Below are positions 1 to 13,600 of a stretch of DNA of 64,000 nt, piece after piece. How positions within the stretch are numbered: position 1 is the stretch's first letter; each line of letters opens with the position of its first letter. A program made the translations under genes and the position numbers. The stretch comes from Aphelocoma coerulescens. Its lineage: Eukaryota > Chordata > Aves > Passeriformes > Corvidae. The notes beneath the pieces were generated by a model. The model was not told where the DNA came from, ran no database searches, and saw nothing but the letters and a program-made list of their open reading frames with translations. The stretch spans positions 66,867,563 through 66,931,562 of the forward strand of contig NC_091013.1 in the NCBI RefSeq assembly GCF_041296385.1. The letters run 5' to 3'.

Positions 1-1140
1 ATAATGGAACACCCCATGAAAACTACAGTATGTCCCAGTTCTGTGTAAAATGACCCACTATTTTAATAGTGGAGAGTGTTTGCACTTCAACAGAAAGCAC
101 AGGAATTCCCTGTCTTCATCTTGGCCCATGAGCCTTTCGTTGTATTTTCTCTCCTCTGTAGAGCTGAGGAGGGGAGTGACAGAGCTTTTGTGGACACCTG
201 GTGTCCAGACAGTGTCAACTCACCACAGAAACTTAATTCACTAGTTACAGGAGGAAAAGTACTGTCAAGCTCCAATTATATTGTTCTATAAGCCTATTAC
301 AGACTTTTAAAAATGTATGTCTTGGACATTCAAACTCTGAGGTTTACTTTCTATCTGCTATGTACTGTTCTGCTGCATAGGAGCAATCCTTACAGCAATT
401 ATCCCCAGAACACCTGTGAAGGAAGGCTCTTTGGGCATCAGTAGTTTACATGCTGAGAGTTGAGTTCTGTCAAAGATAATAAAAAAGCACAAAAAGAGAT
501 CAAATCTAAGCATTTTCCTATTGTTATCATGCCCCGTGGCATGTTTTGGGCACACCTGGCCACTACAAAGGATACAACAAAGGGCCAGCCTTGTCCCCAA
601 AGTCATTAAAGATAAGGCCTCTCTTTTTGGGGGAACAACACAGATGCAAGCCCCGCCATACCATCCTCTCAGGCCCAGGTGGTCATTCTGGGTCCTTTTA
701 AAAAATTAACATAGGCTCGGTCTTGGAGGACACACAACATCTGCACAAACTCTGTTCCTTTACTCTCTCTTTAGTTTTAAATGCTCTTCGCTTTTGTTTT
801 TATGAGGTAACAGAAATTATTACCAACAGCTGCATGAGCAGGAACTGTGCCTCCAGAATCTCTTTATGTTCTCAGTTCCACAGAAAATAGGCAAAGACTG
901 TAGCTTCTCCACCCTATGTCTTATACCTCACAGAAGTCCAGTTACTAGGCTAGATACATCTGTGGTTCCGTGAAGGATGGCATGTTTTAGGACAAAAAGA
1001 GAAAATGTAGTGTCAGACCCTTTGTATCCCAGACCTCTTGAGTAAGCACAATCCACAAACAATTTGCATGTTCAAGCTGCATTCTGGACATTCACAAACA
1101 GTCCTGTTTGGTGCAGGTCACTAATTAAAACCACGCTTAC
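1..1140. other. NEK5 intronic sequence at the left edge
   Basis: This stretch lies downstream, in NEK5 orientation, of the exon ending at 1141. I found no further NEK5 exon in it: the expected continuation of the kinase activation loop and APE region was not seen on the minus strand. Apart from the LTR-like fragment near its left end it looks like ordinary intron. Confidence 0.6.
50..228 (+). repeat. Old LTR 3' fragment (bird ERV type)
   Basis: The segment from about 100 to 228 aligns by eye with 9050-9180. Shared landmarks in order are a 'gacccatgag'-like block, 'ttttctctcc', 'agctgaggagggg'-like, 'gagtgacagag' and an 'actcaccaca' end. The two copies are clearly diverged. The order matches the 3' part of an LTR repeat I recall as abundant in songbird genomes. 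The family name cannot be assigned without a repeat library. Confidence 0.55.
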
Positions 1141-4100
1141 CTGTTCAACTGTCTTGCGATGCCAAAGTCCCCAAGCTTTGCTACCTTTCCATTGTTGCTA
1201 AGAAAAATGTTCTGCAAATAAACCCAGAAATGGTATGTGAAAATGAAAGATGGCAGAACTTCTTAAGCATATTTTTCACAGGACAAAATAACCCCCTCTC
1301 CTGTACCAGTTTCACTACCTGTGCTTTTACATCTCTGTGTAAAATCTTCTTGTCATGAATATGCTTCAAGCCCAAGGAGATCTGCACAAACCAACTGAGA
1401 ATCTGCAGTGAAAGTTAAAGAAAACAGATACCTATGGATTTGTGTGACTCCAGTGGGACATCTTACTGAAATATATAAAATAAAGACAGTAACAAAATCT
1501 ACATATACAATGTACAACAGTAAAAAAAGTATTTTCCAAGTTAATGCCATAGACTTCTCCTTTCCATTTTGTGCTACCACTAAAATAAATGGAAGTAGAT
1601 ACCTACTCTACTTCCCTTATCCCCATCAAGTTCTCCCTGACTGTGCCAGGACATGCACTTGAACAAGGACTGAAGAATCATGACAAAGGAGAGGGAGAAT
1701 AATAGACATTTTTTAAGAAGTGAGGGAGTGCAACTAACTAAGACAGAATTGGGAAGTGTCTTCTTAATCTTCAGTGATGGAAGTCATGCCACCCAACTAT
1801 ATTATTTGTAGTCCCACTGAATGTGATCCAGGAACCAAAAAGAAAAAGAGAGAAAAAAGATGAAGGACTGAAATGTGGTGAAAGATGTGAGCTATGAAGA
1901 ATTTGCATAATAAGTAAGCACATGTGTTTATCCTTTATCCTTGACCCAATACAGCTTTTAAAGATATATTTAACTTCCAATATACACGTCTTCTTAAATA
2001 AGGGCCTTTGGACTAAATTCAGAAACAAAACTACAACCTGCTGATATGCTTCTCTATTTAGGAAAATTCATGCACCTGAAAGACTTTGATTCAAGTAATA
2101 ACCTTCTATTTAGCAATGCTTCACATTAAATAGATGATTTCCTGATTAAGGCTGATGCCACAAATGAGGCTTTCTCAGAAGTACATTCAAAAATATAAAG
2201 ATATTTTAATACTGTTATGTCAAATTGGGCAATTTGCTTCCTTTCTTTTATCAGCAGATGTATCTTTAGTTTCTATAATTCATTCTTCTGTCTGTATTTC
2301 CTTTGCCTTTCTTTGATATGCATTATTCTGTGTCGTTGTCAAGGGGTTTGTGCGTTGGTTCTCTCCTTTGTGCTTTCATGATCTGTGGGTTTGTCCTCTC
2401 TTTATTTTCGTGTTTTCTCTGCCTCTAGTATGACTCCCAATAGGATCTTAAAATTCATTATTACTGAACCAGTAATTCACTTTCAACTGACTTCTCCATC
2501 AAGGAGTTATTCTTTTACTACTAAAGCAAAAAGAAAAGTCACAATATTTTTTTTTCCTTCATTTTTATGCCTTAGAGTATATTTCCACTAGCAGGTTGGA
2601 TACTATCTACTTTGTTTCTAAGCAAAATTTCATTGTACCTGCAAAGGTAGATTTTATTTATGACTAAATAACCCCAGAGTTCAGTACACTAATTCTACAT
2701 AATTTCCTTCAGAAAGCTAAGAGTTAGTAAAAAAATAAAGGAATAAGTAAGGAATAGTGGGAAATTCTACTTCTGTGAATTGCAATACTTATCATGCTCA
2801 CCTATTTACAAAATAAAATATACGTGAACATGGCCCAAAAGCAATCAGATATCTGGGCTTGTTTATCTCTGCTGGTTTAAAAATTTAAATGGCATCAGAG
2901 AAGTTTTGACCGAAATGAAATGAATGAGAGATTTACCACAGACTTCAGTATAAAGGAGGCTATGCCATGATGCAAATTAAGAATTTGTATCTAATATATC
3001 CCCCCATAACTGGAAAGCACTATTAAAAGAAGGTCTTCATGGTTTATTGGGTGTATTACCAAGGCAAAGAAAATGTACATCCATGATGCAAAGAGCAATG
3101 GAAGGAAGGGGGCATAAAAAACATCACCATCAAACTGCTAATGAATTCATTTCAGATCTTAAACAGTGCTAAAAAACCCTCCTACACTCCAACTAAAATT
3201 ACCAAAGTTTTCTTTAAAAGTTAAGTTAATACTGGGTAATTCAAACCATGTGTTTCACATACTATGTTCTTCCCTCTTAAGAAAATGTCTTTCACCTGGT
3301 CCTCATCAAACAGTACTCCATGCTGCATATTTATCCGCTTCATTAAATCTCCACCATCACAGTATTCCATCACAATATACAGCTTGTTCTTTTCTGAAAG
3401 GAAAAGCATAATTTTTCCTTTATTCCTTCATTCCGTCATTAACACAGCAACAGCTTGTTTTTAATTTATATGGTCCTTCTTTCAAAAGGTAGCAGTTAAC
3501 CTCTACCTACTCCCTCATTTCAAAAACTAACTGAGAAAAAATGGATACTTCCAGTGAAACCTGATGCAAAAGTAAGATGTGAAAATATATTTAAATGAAG
3601 ATTCAGCAAAACATTAAATACATGAGGAAATCCTCAAGAGACCCCACTGACAGATGTTCTTACAGGAAACTTAGCAGAATGCTTCAAAGCTCAGTTTTTT
3701 GCTCAACAACTAAGTATGCAGTAAGGCTTAGGGAAAAGGTTAAAAGTAGTCAGTATTCCAAACAGCAAAAATAAACAGCAGGGCCTGCTTAATACGGAAA
3801 TTCAACCAATTCTTACCTCTTTGGGGTTCAGAAGACTATCTGATTTACATGTCCCCTAAAAAATGTACAGTCCTGGTCAGAGGGAACAATTTGAACAGAA
3901 GCTGCAACTATAGCTTTTATTACATAAGGCACTGCTTATGACAGATGTCGGCAGGAAAAATAAATACAGGAAATCAGCTTTTATGGTGACTAGGATTCCT
4001 TCTGTCTCTTTCAGTCCTGAAGAATTCTTTATCCTTGAGTGATAATTCAAAATATATCTCAATAAAAAAGGCTAGCACAGCATTGTGAGATTAATATTGG

Positions 4101-6750
4101 ATCACTGGAATGACTGTGCTGTTCCAATTGAACAATTGAACAATTGACATGCCAATACTGTTTTTACATTCCCGATGCTTAAAGACATTTTCAGATTTGC
4201 TAATAGATTGCATTATCATTTAATGGCCTCTTTTTGTGCTTGCCTGTTTTGTCTGTGTGTATGTATATGCATACATAAGTATGTATTTATGTGTGCATGC
4301 ATATGTGATGTCTCATAATCATATAATGTCATATGTATATGATGTGGATAGGCAAAATTCGAGGAACCTGAGGTTAGATCAGATGAAATTATCATTCTAT
4401 TTCATCAGCCTTTTGTCCTATCTGATCAGCCTATTCCTTACTATACTCAAAAGCTCTCTTCTATTGACACCCCTAGAAAATTCCCATTAAACTCTAGACT
4501 CCTATAAAAAAATCAAGACTAAAGTTCAACTTGTACAGTACCTACACCTCAGGATCTAGGATTTATGCCAAAGTACCCACTCACACACATGAAAAATGCA
4601 AGTGATGCCTGAATTTGATGCCTTGTGTCCATTTCTAGGAGTTGAGACCTGTTCCCACTTTTAAGTAAGGCATTAGGGACAGGGCTAAGGGTGGTCAACA
4701 CTAACAAGGTAGGTTTTCTGCCTTTCACTCTTTTCACCACAATTAAAACAGAAATGTTAAAAGTAAACCTTGCAAAGAAGCATAGAAGGTTACAATATTT
4801 GCATGCTTCATCTTGGCCAGAAGAATGACTTCTTTCTCAGAGGCTTCTTTTTCTTTCACAGGCATCTACAAAGAATTAAGAAACTAAATGGTAGCAATGA
4901 TATGTTTAACTCTTTTCAAAAACAGTTACATAACCAGCAACCCATTCCCAATAATACAAAAATACTGTGTACCAAGACAATGTAGGAATATTATAAGATA
5001 TGTTGTATATCTAACATAAAATATAAATTTGCAGTGTATGTTTGAAAATGTATTGGAACATTACTGAAGTCAAACCCAATTTTGACATTATACAAATAAG
5101 AAAATGTATACCTTTAAACTTAAGTTAAAGAATTTAAACTCTAAAGTTAAAGAATTCCCTTAAGAATGTGAAGAATATGGATCTAGATGATTCTGTAATG
5201 CTAATAGGGGTGATGTCAAAAGATTAAAGTAAAAAGAATAAAAAGGTCCTTCATTTTACTGGTGTTAGTTGTTCTTGTAACAGGCAAACTCTTTGCCCTG
5301 TTACATTAATGGAAAACTTCTATTTAGTTTATTATGATCACATTTTCTTCAATACTACTTGAAATTAACTTCTCTGAGTATCTATCCATCAAAATGTCCT
5401 CTTGTATTTATAAACAGTTTCTTATTCTCATTCTTAAGAAATATTTTTGAAATGTAATCCTTAAAGATTCAAAAATCAGTAACTGAATAAAACACACTCT
5501 ACCAAATAAAAAAATCTTATGACTTCAAAGTAGTAATTTTCTGTATCCAGCTTCTGATTTTTGAACAAGTGGGATCCACAGTAATATTTCATTAGCAGCC
5601 ATTCTTCTAGTTGTACATCAAGATCTAAGATTAGAAATGCATGGGGTTTATTGGTCACGAGCAGAGAGAGAAACTATTCACCTTTTCATTTAGCTGTCAT
5701 TACTCATGTATCAGTTTTTCCAGGTTTGAATCTGGAAGATATACAGCTCTTTCTAGAACTCATTCTTCTGATGTAATTCTCTAATATATTAGAAATTCAC
5801 TAGTGTGGCCCAGAATAGCAACAGACCTGTCAAAAGCATGTAGGCACTCGCTGAAATTGACTGCTAAAACCCTTGTATTGAAATTACAGAGTTTTTTAAT
5901 TGCCTTTATGGAACCAGATGCAGGCACGGTATTCCTCTAGCACCCAAGCAAGTGGCCCCAGGCTGCCTCGGCAGTCAATGGGGAGAAAGAAGTTTCATGG
6001 CCCGACTGAGCTCATTCTAAATCAGAAATCTAAAACACACATGATCAACAGCTTCCTAAAGAGACATATTTCTCTTTTTCTCCTTGAAAGGGAGTCTAGC
6101 CAAGCAGCTCAGATGCTGACAGCAACAGAATGGGAATTTAAAATCAGATGAAATTAATTGAACTGGCATAAACATAAATGAGAATTGGAAAGACTCCATT
6201 GTGAATTACTCATGTCTGAAAATATGGGTGTGGGAAACAAGGAAATAAAAAAGCTTAGAGAAATGTATCACAGAATTGTGATTTGTTATTTTAGTGGGAA
6301 TATTTTCACTGTAGTTGAATCAACTATTACAAAGTCTGAATTAGTGTCACACACTGTAGGCAGAAAGAAGTTTTGAAAAGAACAAAAATGCAGTAAAAAG
6401 CAAAGACTTAAAATACATATTTCATCTATGCTTTTAAAACAATAAATTACCAAAGAACATAGTCTTTGGAAAGCTTAGCTCTACATAATTGAGATGAAAT
6501 CCCAAAGGAGATCAAATATAACCCAAGTTCATACCCAGCTAAATGCAACTAGCACAATAAATGCAAGCAGCACAATCTGGTAAATATAATTCAGGTTTTA
6601 TTGTTTTACCTTTGTTAAATTGATCTCTTTGATAACACACGGCTCATTATCCATTTTTCCTTTTGCCAAGAATATTTTGCCAAAAGATCCTTCTCCAATT
6701 TTTTTAATGACTTCATATTTATCCATGATGTATTCGTCTTAGAAGAGCGT
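1141..6750 (-). CDS. NEK5: NEK5, NIMA-related kinase 5 (5' half, partial)
   Basis: Serine/threonine kinase of the NIMA family; NEK5 relatives are linked to centrosome and ciliary functions. Exons on the minus strand: 6610-6750 (ATG at 6726-6724, 24 bp of 5' UTR), 4769-4865, 3296-3393, 1319-1402 and 1141-1211. All have AG/GT borders and the phases join. The coding segments give the start [17 protein letters not shown] (glycine-rich loop), the ATP lysine in CVIKEINL, the hinge [15 protein letters not shown], the catalytic loop HRDVKAQN and the magnesium loop KLGDFGIAR. Residue matches are closer to NEK5 than to its neighbour NEK3. The remaining kinase domain and C-terminal tail lie beyond the left edge. 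No frame break is seen. The upstream CpG-rich block at about 7.4-8.1 kb probably holds the noncoding first exon. Confidence 0.93.
4236..4345. repeat. TG/TA-rich alternating purine-pyrimidine tract
   Basis: A degenerate run of gtgtgtatgtatatgcata-like words with repeated 'tatgt' and 'catgca' units, in a NEK5 intron. It looks like a decayed microsatellite. A similar tract lies at about 17335-17385 in NEK3. Confidence 0.5.
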
Positions 6751-7379
6751 CTAAAATAAAAATTCCCCAGATTAGTACTGCACATAGTCAGTGCTTTAAC
6801 ATCTGAGTTGGTGCTACTGAAATAGACACTACCTTTTCAGACTGTCATTTTTATTACTTTTTATAACGTTACTGCTGCTGATTCTTCCTAAAAATATCAT
6901 GTCCTGGAAGTATGCAAATTATTGCAGATCTTAACTTTTAATAAGAAGCAAGTTTATGAGTGTCTCATAAAGAAATGCATAGTGCAGCCTAAAGTTAATG
7001 CATGAGAAAGAAGTATAGAGTACTGTGTAGGATTATGATATGATTTTGTAAAATGTGACATTATTTCGTGAACAATACTGCAGAATTGTTCTTTTAATGG
7101 AAAAACAATCACCTGTTCCATGTTGATTTAGTTTATACTGATGTGACCTAACGTTGGCAGCAAAATGAAAAGCCACTGCATTTTGCAGGAGACCATGGCC
7201 AAGTGAAGTCGGGCATTAGGGGTCGTCTGAAAACCTCTGTCCGGAACACTGAACTCACTGGGTACTTGCAGTGGTTCCGTAGGCAAAGCTGCACACCTAA
7301 ATATCAGCAAACACCACAAAACTGTTCTCATTAGTTGTCCTGAGTTTTGGCAAGGGAGGTTGGCTCCGATACCAGACGT

Positions 7380-8100
7380 TGCCTGCCAGGCAAGCTCTGC
7401 AACAGGCTCCATCGCCAGCAGTTCCCGAGGGCCACTGGCAGTGCCAGCAAGGCGAGCTCGGGACGTTTGTGATTTCGGTGTCTGGGTCAGAGCCAGCTCC
7501 TGTTGGCAGTCCCAGGAGAGAAGCGGCACTCGGGACAGATGTCCGCACAGAGCACAGGGGTGCGCCCCGCCAGGGCTCAGCCCCGCATCCATAGGCGAGA
7601 CACGGCCTCCCGCCGCCCGGGAAGGGCCGCCCACGGCAGAGGGGCGCTGGGGAGGGGAGGGCGGCGGGGCCAGCGCCTCCCGCGCAGCAGCGCCTGCCCG
7701 AGTGCCGGGGGAGGCCGAAGCGCTGCTGGGGCCGGGGCAGACAGACCGCGGGCGCGGGGAAGGGCCGCTGGCGGCGATGCCGCGCTCTGGCCGCGCTTTC
7801 CGCCCGGCCGCCCTGCGTCCCCATGGCGACGGGACGCGCCGGCGGGCAGCCCTCGCCGGGGCCTCCCTGCCCTGCGGACCTGCTTGGCCCGGCCCGGTTC
7901 AGCCGGCCCCAGCCCCGGCAGCGGCCGGGGGCGCCGGGGGGACGCGGTACCTGCGTGCGCTCAGCCGCCGCCGGAGCCCACACGGCCGTGGAAGGAGCCG
8001 CCCCGCTCCGCGCCCCGACGGAGGTGTGGCGTTTGCAGCGCCCTGCGGGAGCGGCAGGAGCCTTATTTCCCTCACAAAACCCGCCCCTCCTTCCCACGGA
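7380..8100 (-). promoter_or_regulatory. CpG-rich block, probable NEK5 promoter and first noncoding exon
   Basis: The DNA is strongly GC- and CpG-rich here, most densely at about 7560-8040, in contrast to AT-rich surroundings. It lies about 0.7-1.3 kb upstream of the NEK5 start-codon exon, whose right border (6750) is a splice acceptor in the 5' UTR, so an upstream noncoding exon must exist. A possible donor on the minus strand is the 'ggtacc' at about 7946-7952. The long overlapping open frames here on both strands are by-products of high GC and are not called as genes. Confidence 0.6.
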
Positions 8101-8689
8101 CACAGACTTATGGTTTGGATGGTCAGTGGTAGGAGTGGAGCGGTCCGAAAGGAAATCTCGACTGCCTCAAGGTCTTGAATCCTTGGTGGAGACTCACGTA
8201 CCAGCCTATGGGCAGTAGGGGAGGTGCGGTATGAACTGGCTCCGCACCAGAGCTACAGCTTTCCTAAAGCTTTCCTTGTGTATTCTTTCAAATATTATTT
8301 TTTACATGGACATAGCCCGGGAGAGCGTCCCCAGGAGAACTCTGCCAAGAGCGTTTGTGCTCTCCCTTGCCCCATTTCTCTTGTAAAGTGTCTATTTATT
8401 ACCCAGTAACCACAACAGAGCCCAAACTTGACATTGTCTATAGCACTCTCTGCAGCCAAAGTGTGTCTCCAATCAAAGTCGGAAAATTTGTCCTTATTTA
8501 TGAACACATTTGCTTCCTTTCACACATGCAGTGGCATATAAAAATCCCATTTCATTTAATCAAGGCAAAAGTTCAGTCTCACAGTTCTCAGGGGATTAAT
8601 AACTGCACAAACAAAAGCCTTAAATACTTACCATAGCTAAATGTTTCCCATAATAGGCCCTTCAAACATCAGTTATACATATGTATGCA

Positions 8690-9183
8690 TTGGTTTGTGC
8701 GGCAGGGTATCAATAGCAGAGAAGAGCTGCAGGGATGCCTTCTGCCAGAAGCTTACCACGTCTCACAGAGCCAATGCCAGCCAGCTCCAAGACTGACCCA
8801 CCCACCTGTGTCCCCATCCCTGCCCCCCTCTCTCCCCTTCTTTAATCTGTTATTCCAGAGGCATTACCACCACCACTGATGGGCTCGGCCTTGACCAGTG
8901 AGGTGAAATTGAGTCCAGGAAGAAGGGACGGTGGGAGAAAAGTGTTCTAAGATTTGGGTTTATGTCTCATTACTCTGCTCTGATTCGGTTGGTAATAAAT
9001 TAATTTCCTCAAGTCAAGTCTGTTTTGCCTGTGACAGTAACTGGTGAGTGATCTCTCCCTGTGTTTATCTTGACCCATGAGTCTTTCATTAAATTTTCTC
9101 TCCCCTGCCCAGCTGAGGGAGGGAGTGACAGAGAGGCTTTGGCAGCACCTGGTATCTACCCAGCACCAACTCACCACAACACT
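8690..9183 (+). mobile_element. Degenerate solo LTR, bird ERV type
   Basis: From about 8690 the sequence has the order of a passerine-type LTR as I remember it: a 'ccagccagctccaag' block near 8780, a 'ttccagaggcattaccacca' block near 8855, the polyadenylation signal AATAAA at about 8995, then 'gtgagtgatctctccc' and a 3' end around 'actcaccaca' at 9180. It shares its last 130 bp with the fragment at 100-228. No internal retroviral genes flank it. It sits between the NEK3 stop and the NEK5 promoter and may supply or disturb the NEK3 3' end. Boundaries are approximate. Confidence 0.5.
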
Positions 9184-9542
9184 GCATTTCTGTATGGAAT
9201 CTGGAAAACACCATTACACTTCTCACAGTGCTACACCATCTCCTTGAAATATAACAAGAGGGCAATTTGGAGAATGCTGTAATTTGAACATTTCTGCAAA
9301 GCTATTACCAATTTCAAATACATTTAATATGTGGACTTGTTTAGCTATTTGCAAGTGTTCTTCCTAAAAAAGAAACTTTTCTAAAAGAGTTAATTGTGCA
9401 TTTTCCATCCTCAGTTTTGCAATACAGAAGATATGCCCACTCAGATTTTTTGGACTGAAATTATTTAATGAATAACCAACGATTAACAACAACTTGTATA
9501 CCAGCACACCTAACTTCACTCATCATAGATAAATTCAAGTTT

Positions 9543-10643
9543 TCAGTCATTCTGTTTCAATACCATTTTCAGTTCTGACACCCAGTCCGGGTCATCTTCC
9601 TCGAAGTCCCTAAAAGTAGGTTTAAAAACATGATAATTTGAAAAGCAAAATACAACTTTATAAACTGTTAATTGCTTTTTTCCCCCCCCCAAAATTACCC
9701 TGTAATTAGGATAAATTATGTTAAAAGTATCAGTTTAAGAGACATACTTCCTGCCCCACTTTGATTAATGAACCAATAGATGTTCTCTTTGGAATTTACA
9801 AAAGTAAGTTTTATCAAAAGCAAAGCCAAATTCATATACTAAGAGACTGCAGATGTGTTGATACTGACAGCCTGCAGCCAAACTGCAGCAATACAGGCCT
9901 ATGTGCTTCACCTCTAGGTGCCACAAAAATAAACAGTGACACAAACTGAGAATCTGAGAACTACCCTCAAAATATACAAACATCCATAAATCACAGCATT
10001 TTTGTTCATACACTGTAAGGTATCAAATGCTACTAAATTTCAATTTCATTATGTAAGAGAGAGATGGAGAGGGATGGATTTAAATGCTGAGAAAAATACT
10101 TTTTTGGGGGGGGGGGAATGTTGTTATGCAAGAATCTCTTTGAGGAACCAAAGAAAACATAAATGCAAGGACATCATTTGGACATACGTGTCATCTTCAT
10201 CAGATCTAGGTTCAAGTCTCTCAGAATCTACGACAACAGCTTCATGTTCACCATCTACTTCATCAGATGCTTTGCTTTCATCAGAAAGTGGACCTCTTAA
10301 TATGTTTTCAGAAGCTTTGAAAATATAAAAATTAAAATGTCACCAAAATATTTTATTTTTTAAAGTAAAACTATTAATAATATAAATACAATAGAGTCTT
10401 TCTAATTCATCCCCAGTTTGCAGCAGATTCCAGGGTAAGTTGTTACCAATTTTAAGTGGGAAGATTAACTAGTAAGACAACTGAAGTGCAGAACATGTAT
10501 TTGTGACTGTGGCTGTGCACATCTGTAGACTGCAGTCGTCTTCAGCTGTGCCATCTGAACATCCTGCCCTCAAACCAGGGCACCACTGCCTTAGGGAAGG
10601 TGGATCTACCTAATGGGGCTACAGTGCATTTCCTGCACCTCCC

Positions 10644-10679
<36 letters not shown>

Positions 10680-13600
10680 CACACACACACGCACCACACA
10701 GCTTAGCAGGAGGGAGGACACAGGAGGCGCCTGTGTTTCGACACAACCTCATTCAGCTGTTGAGTTGCATGTGAAAATCCATCATGAAGAGCTGTAGTGG
10801 AGATGTACAATCACTCATGAAGGCCAAACCTGGTTTTTTGAAGTCCATGTTTCATTTGGTAAACTTAAAAAACCCAAAAACTAGTGTGTTGTGATAGGAA
10901 TTCAAGTGCACTATCTGTATACATATGGGCTATATGTGAAAAAAATAAAGATGAAAAAGCCTTTATTAATAAACCCGTTTGCAAAAATGTTTGCCCAGAA
11001 AATGGGGATTTACCTGGTTTATAAATTGTGTATGTTTTAAATGCTAAGCTGACATCTGCATTGCTGAGCATGTTCATCAGGGTCTGAGGAGGTTCCTTGT
11101 TCCACTGCTTCCGTGGCTTATTTTCACTGTAGTTTATAACACCACCACCTGGGTATAAAACCATTCATAAATGCTATTTAGATAAAATCACATCAGCAGT
11201 GTGGGTCACACTCAAGAGAGAAACACAGGAAGAAAAGAGTCTAGATAACTCTGTAGCACCACTGACCTCTCAAAAAACTGAGGTTGACACTGTCAGCATA
11301 GAAAGGAAGAAAAGTTACAGAAGGCCACGGTGGAACCACCTGTGGCCAAGGAGCCAGCAGGAACTGGCTGAGAGGTGTGAGGAGGCAGAGTCTCTGCAAA
11401 CTTATGTGGTGGCTCTGCAAGCCTCACAAAACGAAGCCTGAGGCTGTTTCTGTGCTTTTTAATAGCAGAACACCTAAATACATGCATTCCTCTGTCCACT
11501 TTCCTTGCCCTGTGTATAACTATCATCTAACACTCCTACCACAGCTTGGGAATTTTCTGACTACTCATATCATGATTATTTATTTATGCAGCATTTATTC
11601 ACATTTACCTAGAATACATATCCAGAATCACATTAAATAACAATTGCATCAGTGTGGGGCATTTTAAAATTGAAGCCTTTTTCAGAAGAAACCTCATGTT
11701 AAGTGTTTTAATTAAAAGCTGTTGAGAATGAAAAGTCTCTGCCTCACATCTGAGGTACATCATTGATAGTTGCTGTTACTGGCCTTGTTGTCATTTTGTA
11801 TGTTAAATGACAACAAAAGTAGAGGTATAGGTGTTTTATGCTCCCAATAGTATGCTGTACTCTAAAGGTTGCATTCTGCACCAAATGAATTCCTCACTGC
11901 TACCTCCACAGATGGTGTATTAAGAGGAGGGTTGTAGGATAACTCCTTAGCAATGATTGTAATTGTAGGGTTGCTAATATTAGCTGTGTTTTTCACGACT
12001 TTTTGCAATCCTCCTGTCACACAAAAACACAAAGAAATTCTCTTCAGCACAGTGAACTTTTTGAGTGTTCATTAATGAAATATTTAAAAATTATTTTAAC
12101 ATAATTTAAACATGCTGTGTAAAGTTTTGGTTTTTAAAATCTGTAAAGAATCACTGACACTACTTGAATTAAAAGCACATGTAATTAAATCTTACTTTCA
12201 GTCTCTTCAGGTGTAAAACTGGAAGAAAGCAAGGATGCATTTTCCAGGACGTCCAGTACAGTATTGGATTTCCTCTTTTCCCATTGCCTCCTGCGGGTGT
12301 GTGACAAATCAGTACTTCCTGGGAGGACAGCAGAAGCTGATACTGTAATTGTAACAAGAAAACCCCATGATAACCAGCATCTAATTTGATTCCATGTCCA
12401 GACTGCCCCGTCCAGGCAAAGCAGTACTAAGAAGCACTTAACTAGCAGTGATGTTTGATTCTATGGATACAAACCTGAACTGGAAGGTGTTCCCCATACA
12501 TTTACTCTATTCCAAATGTTTTCAAATGGTCATTTTTTAATACTTTGACAAGATAATTTTTAAATTTTTTTTTAAATCTCAGATGAGCGGTATGAATCAA
12601 TGTACTTGCAGAAGTAACTGATGGTGGCATGGTTTTCTTGTCTTGAGTTACCTGAGACTAGTTTGAGCTACCTATTTAAATGGCCATATCACTGACATGT
12701 AGATCCCAGTACACAGAAGGAAGTCCCTCAGCCTTAAAACTGTAAAACTTACCTTCTTGATAAGATTTCTTTTGTTCCCTTGGGCCTTCACTCAAACCCT
12801 CAGCATTTTTCCTTTCTAAGGGGCTATGCTTGCTACTTTCATCTTTCCTTTGCTTTAAAAGAGTAAAGACTGTATTAATTTTCTTGTTGTCAAGAAAGAC
12901 AAAGCAGTAATATTAGCATGGCATTAATTATTTTAGTTTTGCTATAAAATACCTGACCTAAAGATTGGAAGATTTGAAAACTAAACCACTAACATCATGA
13001 AGACAACTGCAATTGCACACTACCTATTATTACACAGTATTTCACAGTGTGCCCATGACAGACAACCTCAGTTTCTGAAGCTAAGCACATATGTAGTTAT
13101 TTGATGTAATTTGGGGGATTTTTTAAGTAGTTTGATTTTTTTTTACATTTAAGAACACAAGCAATATAAATTATTTACATTCCCAGGGAAAACAAGATGC
13201 ACCTGAATGCTAAACTTCTCAGATTGACAGGTTTATGAAAAGAAAAAAAACTAAGCCCCAGGGCAACATGCTTTTTAAAAATATACTGAATGTGGCTGTC
13301 AGGCTATGCTGTAATGTACCCATAGGGAACATCTTGGCCACCTGTGACTTTATTCTCCTCACTTGAAATCTCACCTGGGCCCTAAAACCTGGTGACAATT
13401 ATGTCAGACTAGACTGTTTCCACAGCAGCCAGTTCTAAATGTGTCCCAAAAGCAAAGAAAATGGATAAACTTTGGCAGTATCAAAAAAAATTAGAAAAAC
13501 AAGAGAGGTTTTTTTTTTGTTTGGATTTTGTTTCAACAGGGTTAGAAGAAAACCCACTTTGGAACAGAACTAAACATGGGAAGAATCAAAAAGTTATAAT

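Noticed and set aside
7128..8218. Several long overlapping ORFs on both strands (up to 272 codons)
   Set aside because: They lie in a CpG-rich promoter block where high GC removes stop codons. They are Ala/Arg/Pro/Gly-rich, overlap on both strands and show no recognisable domain.
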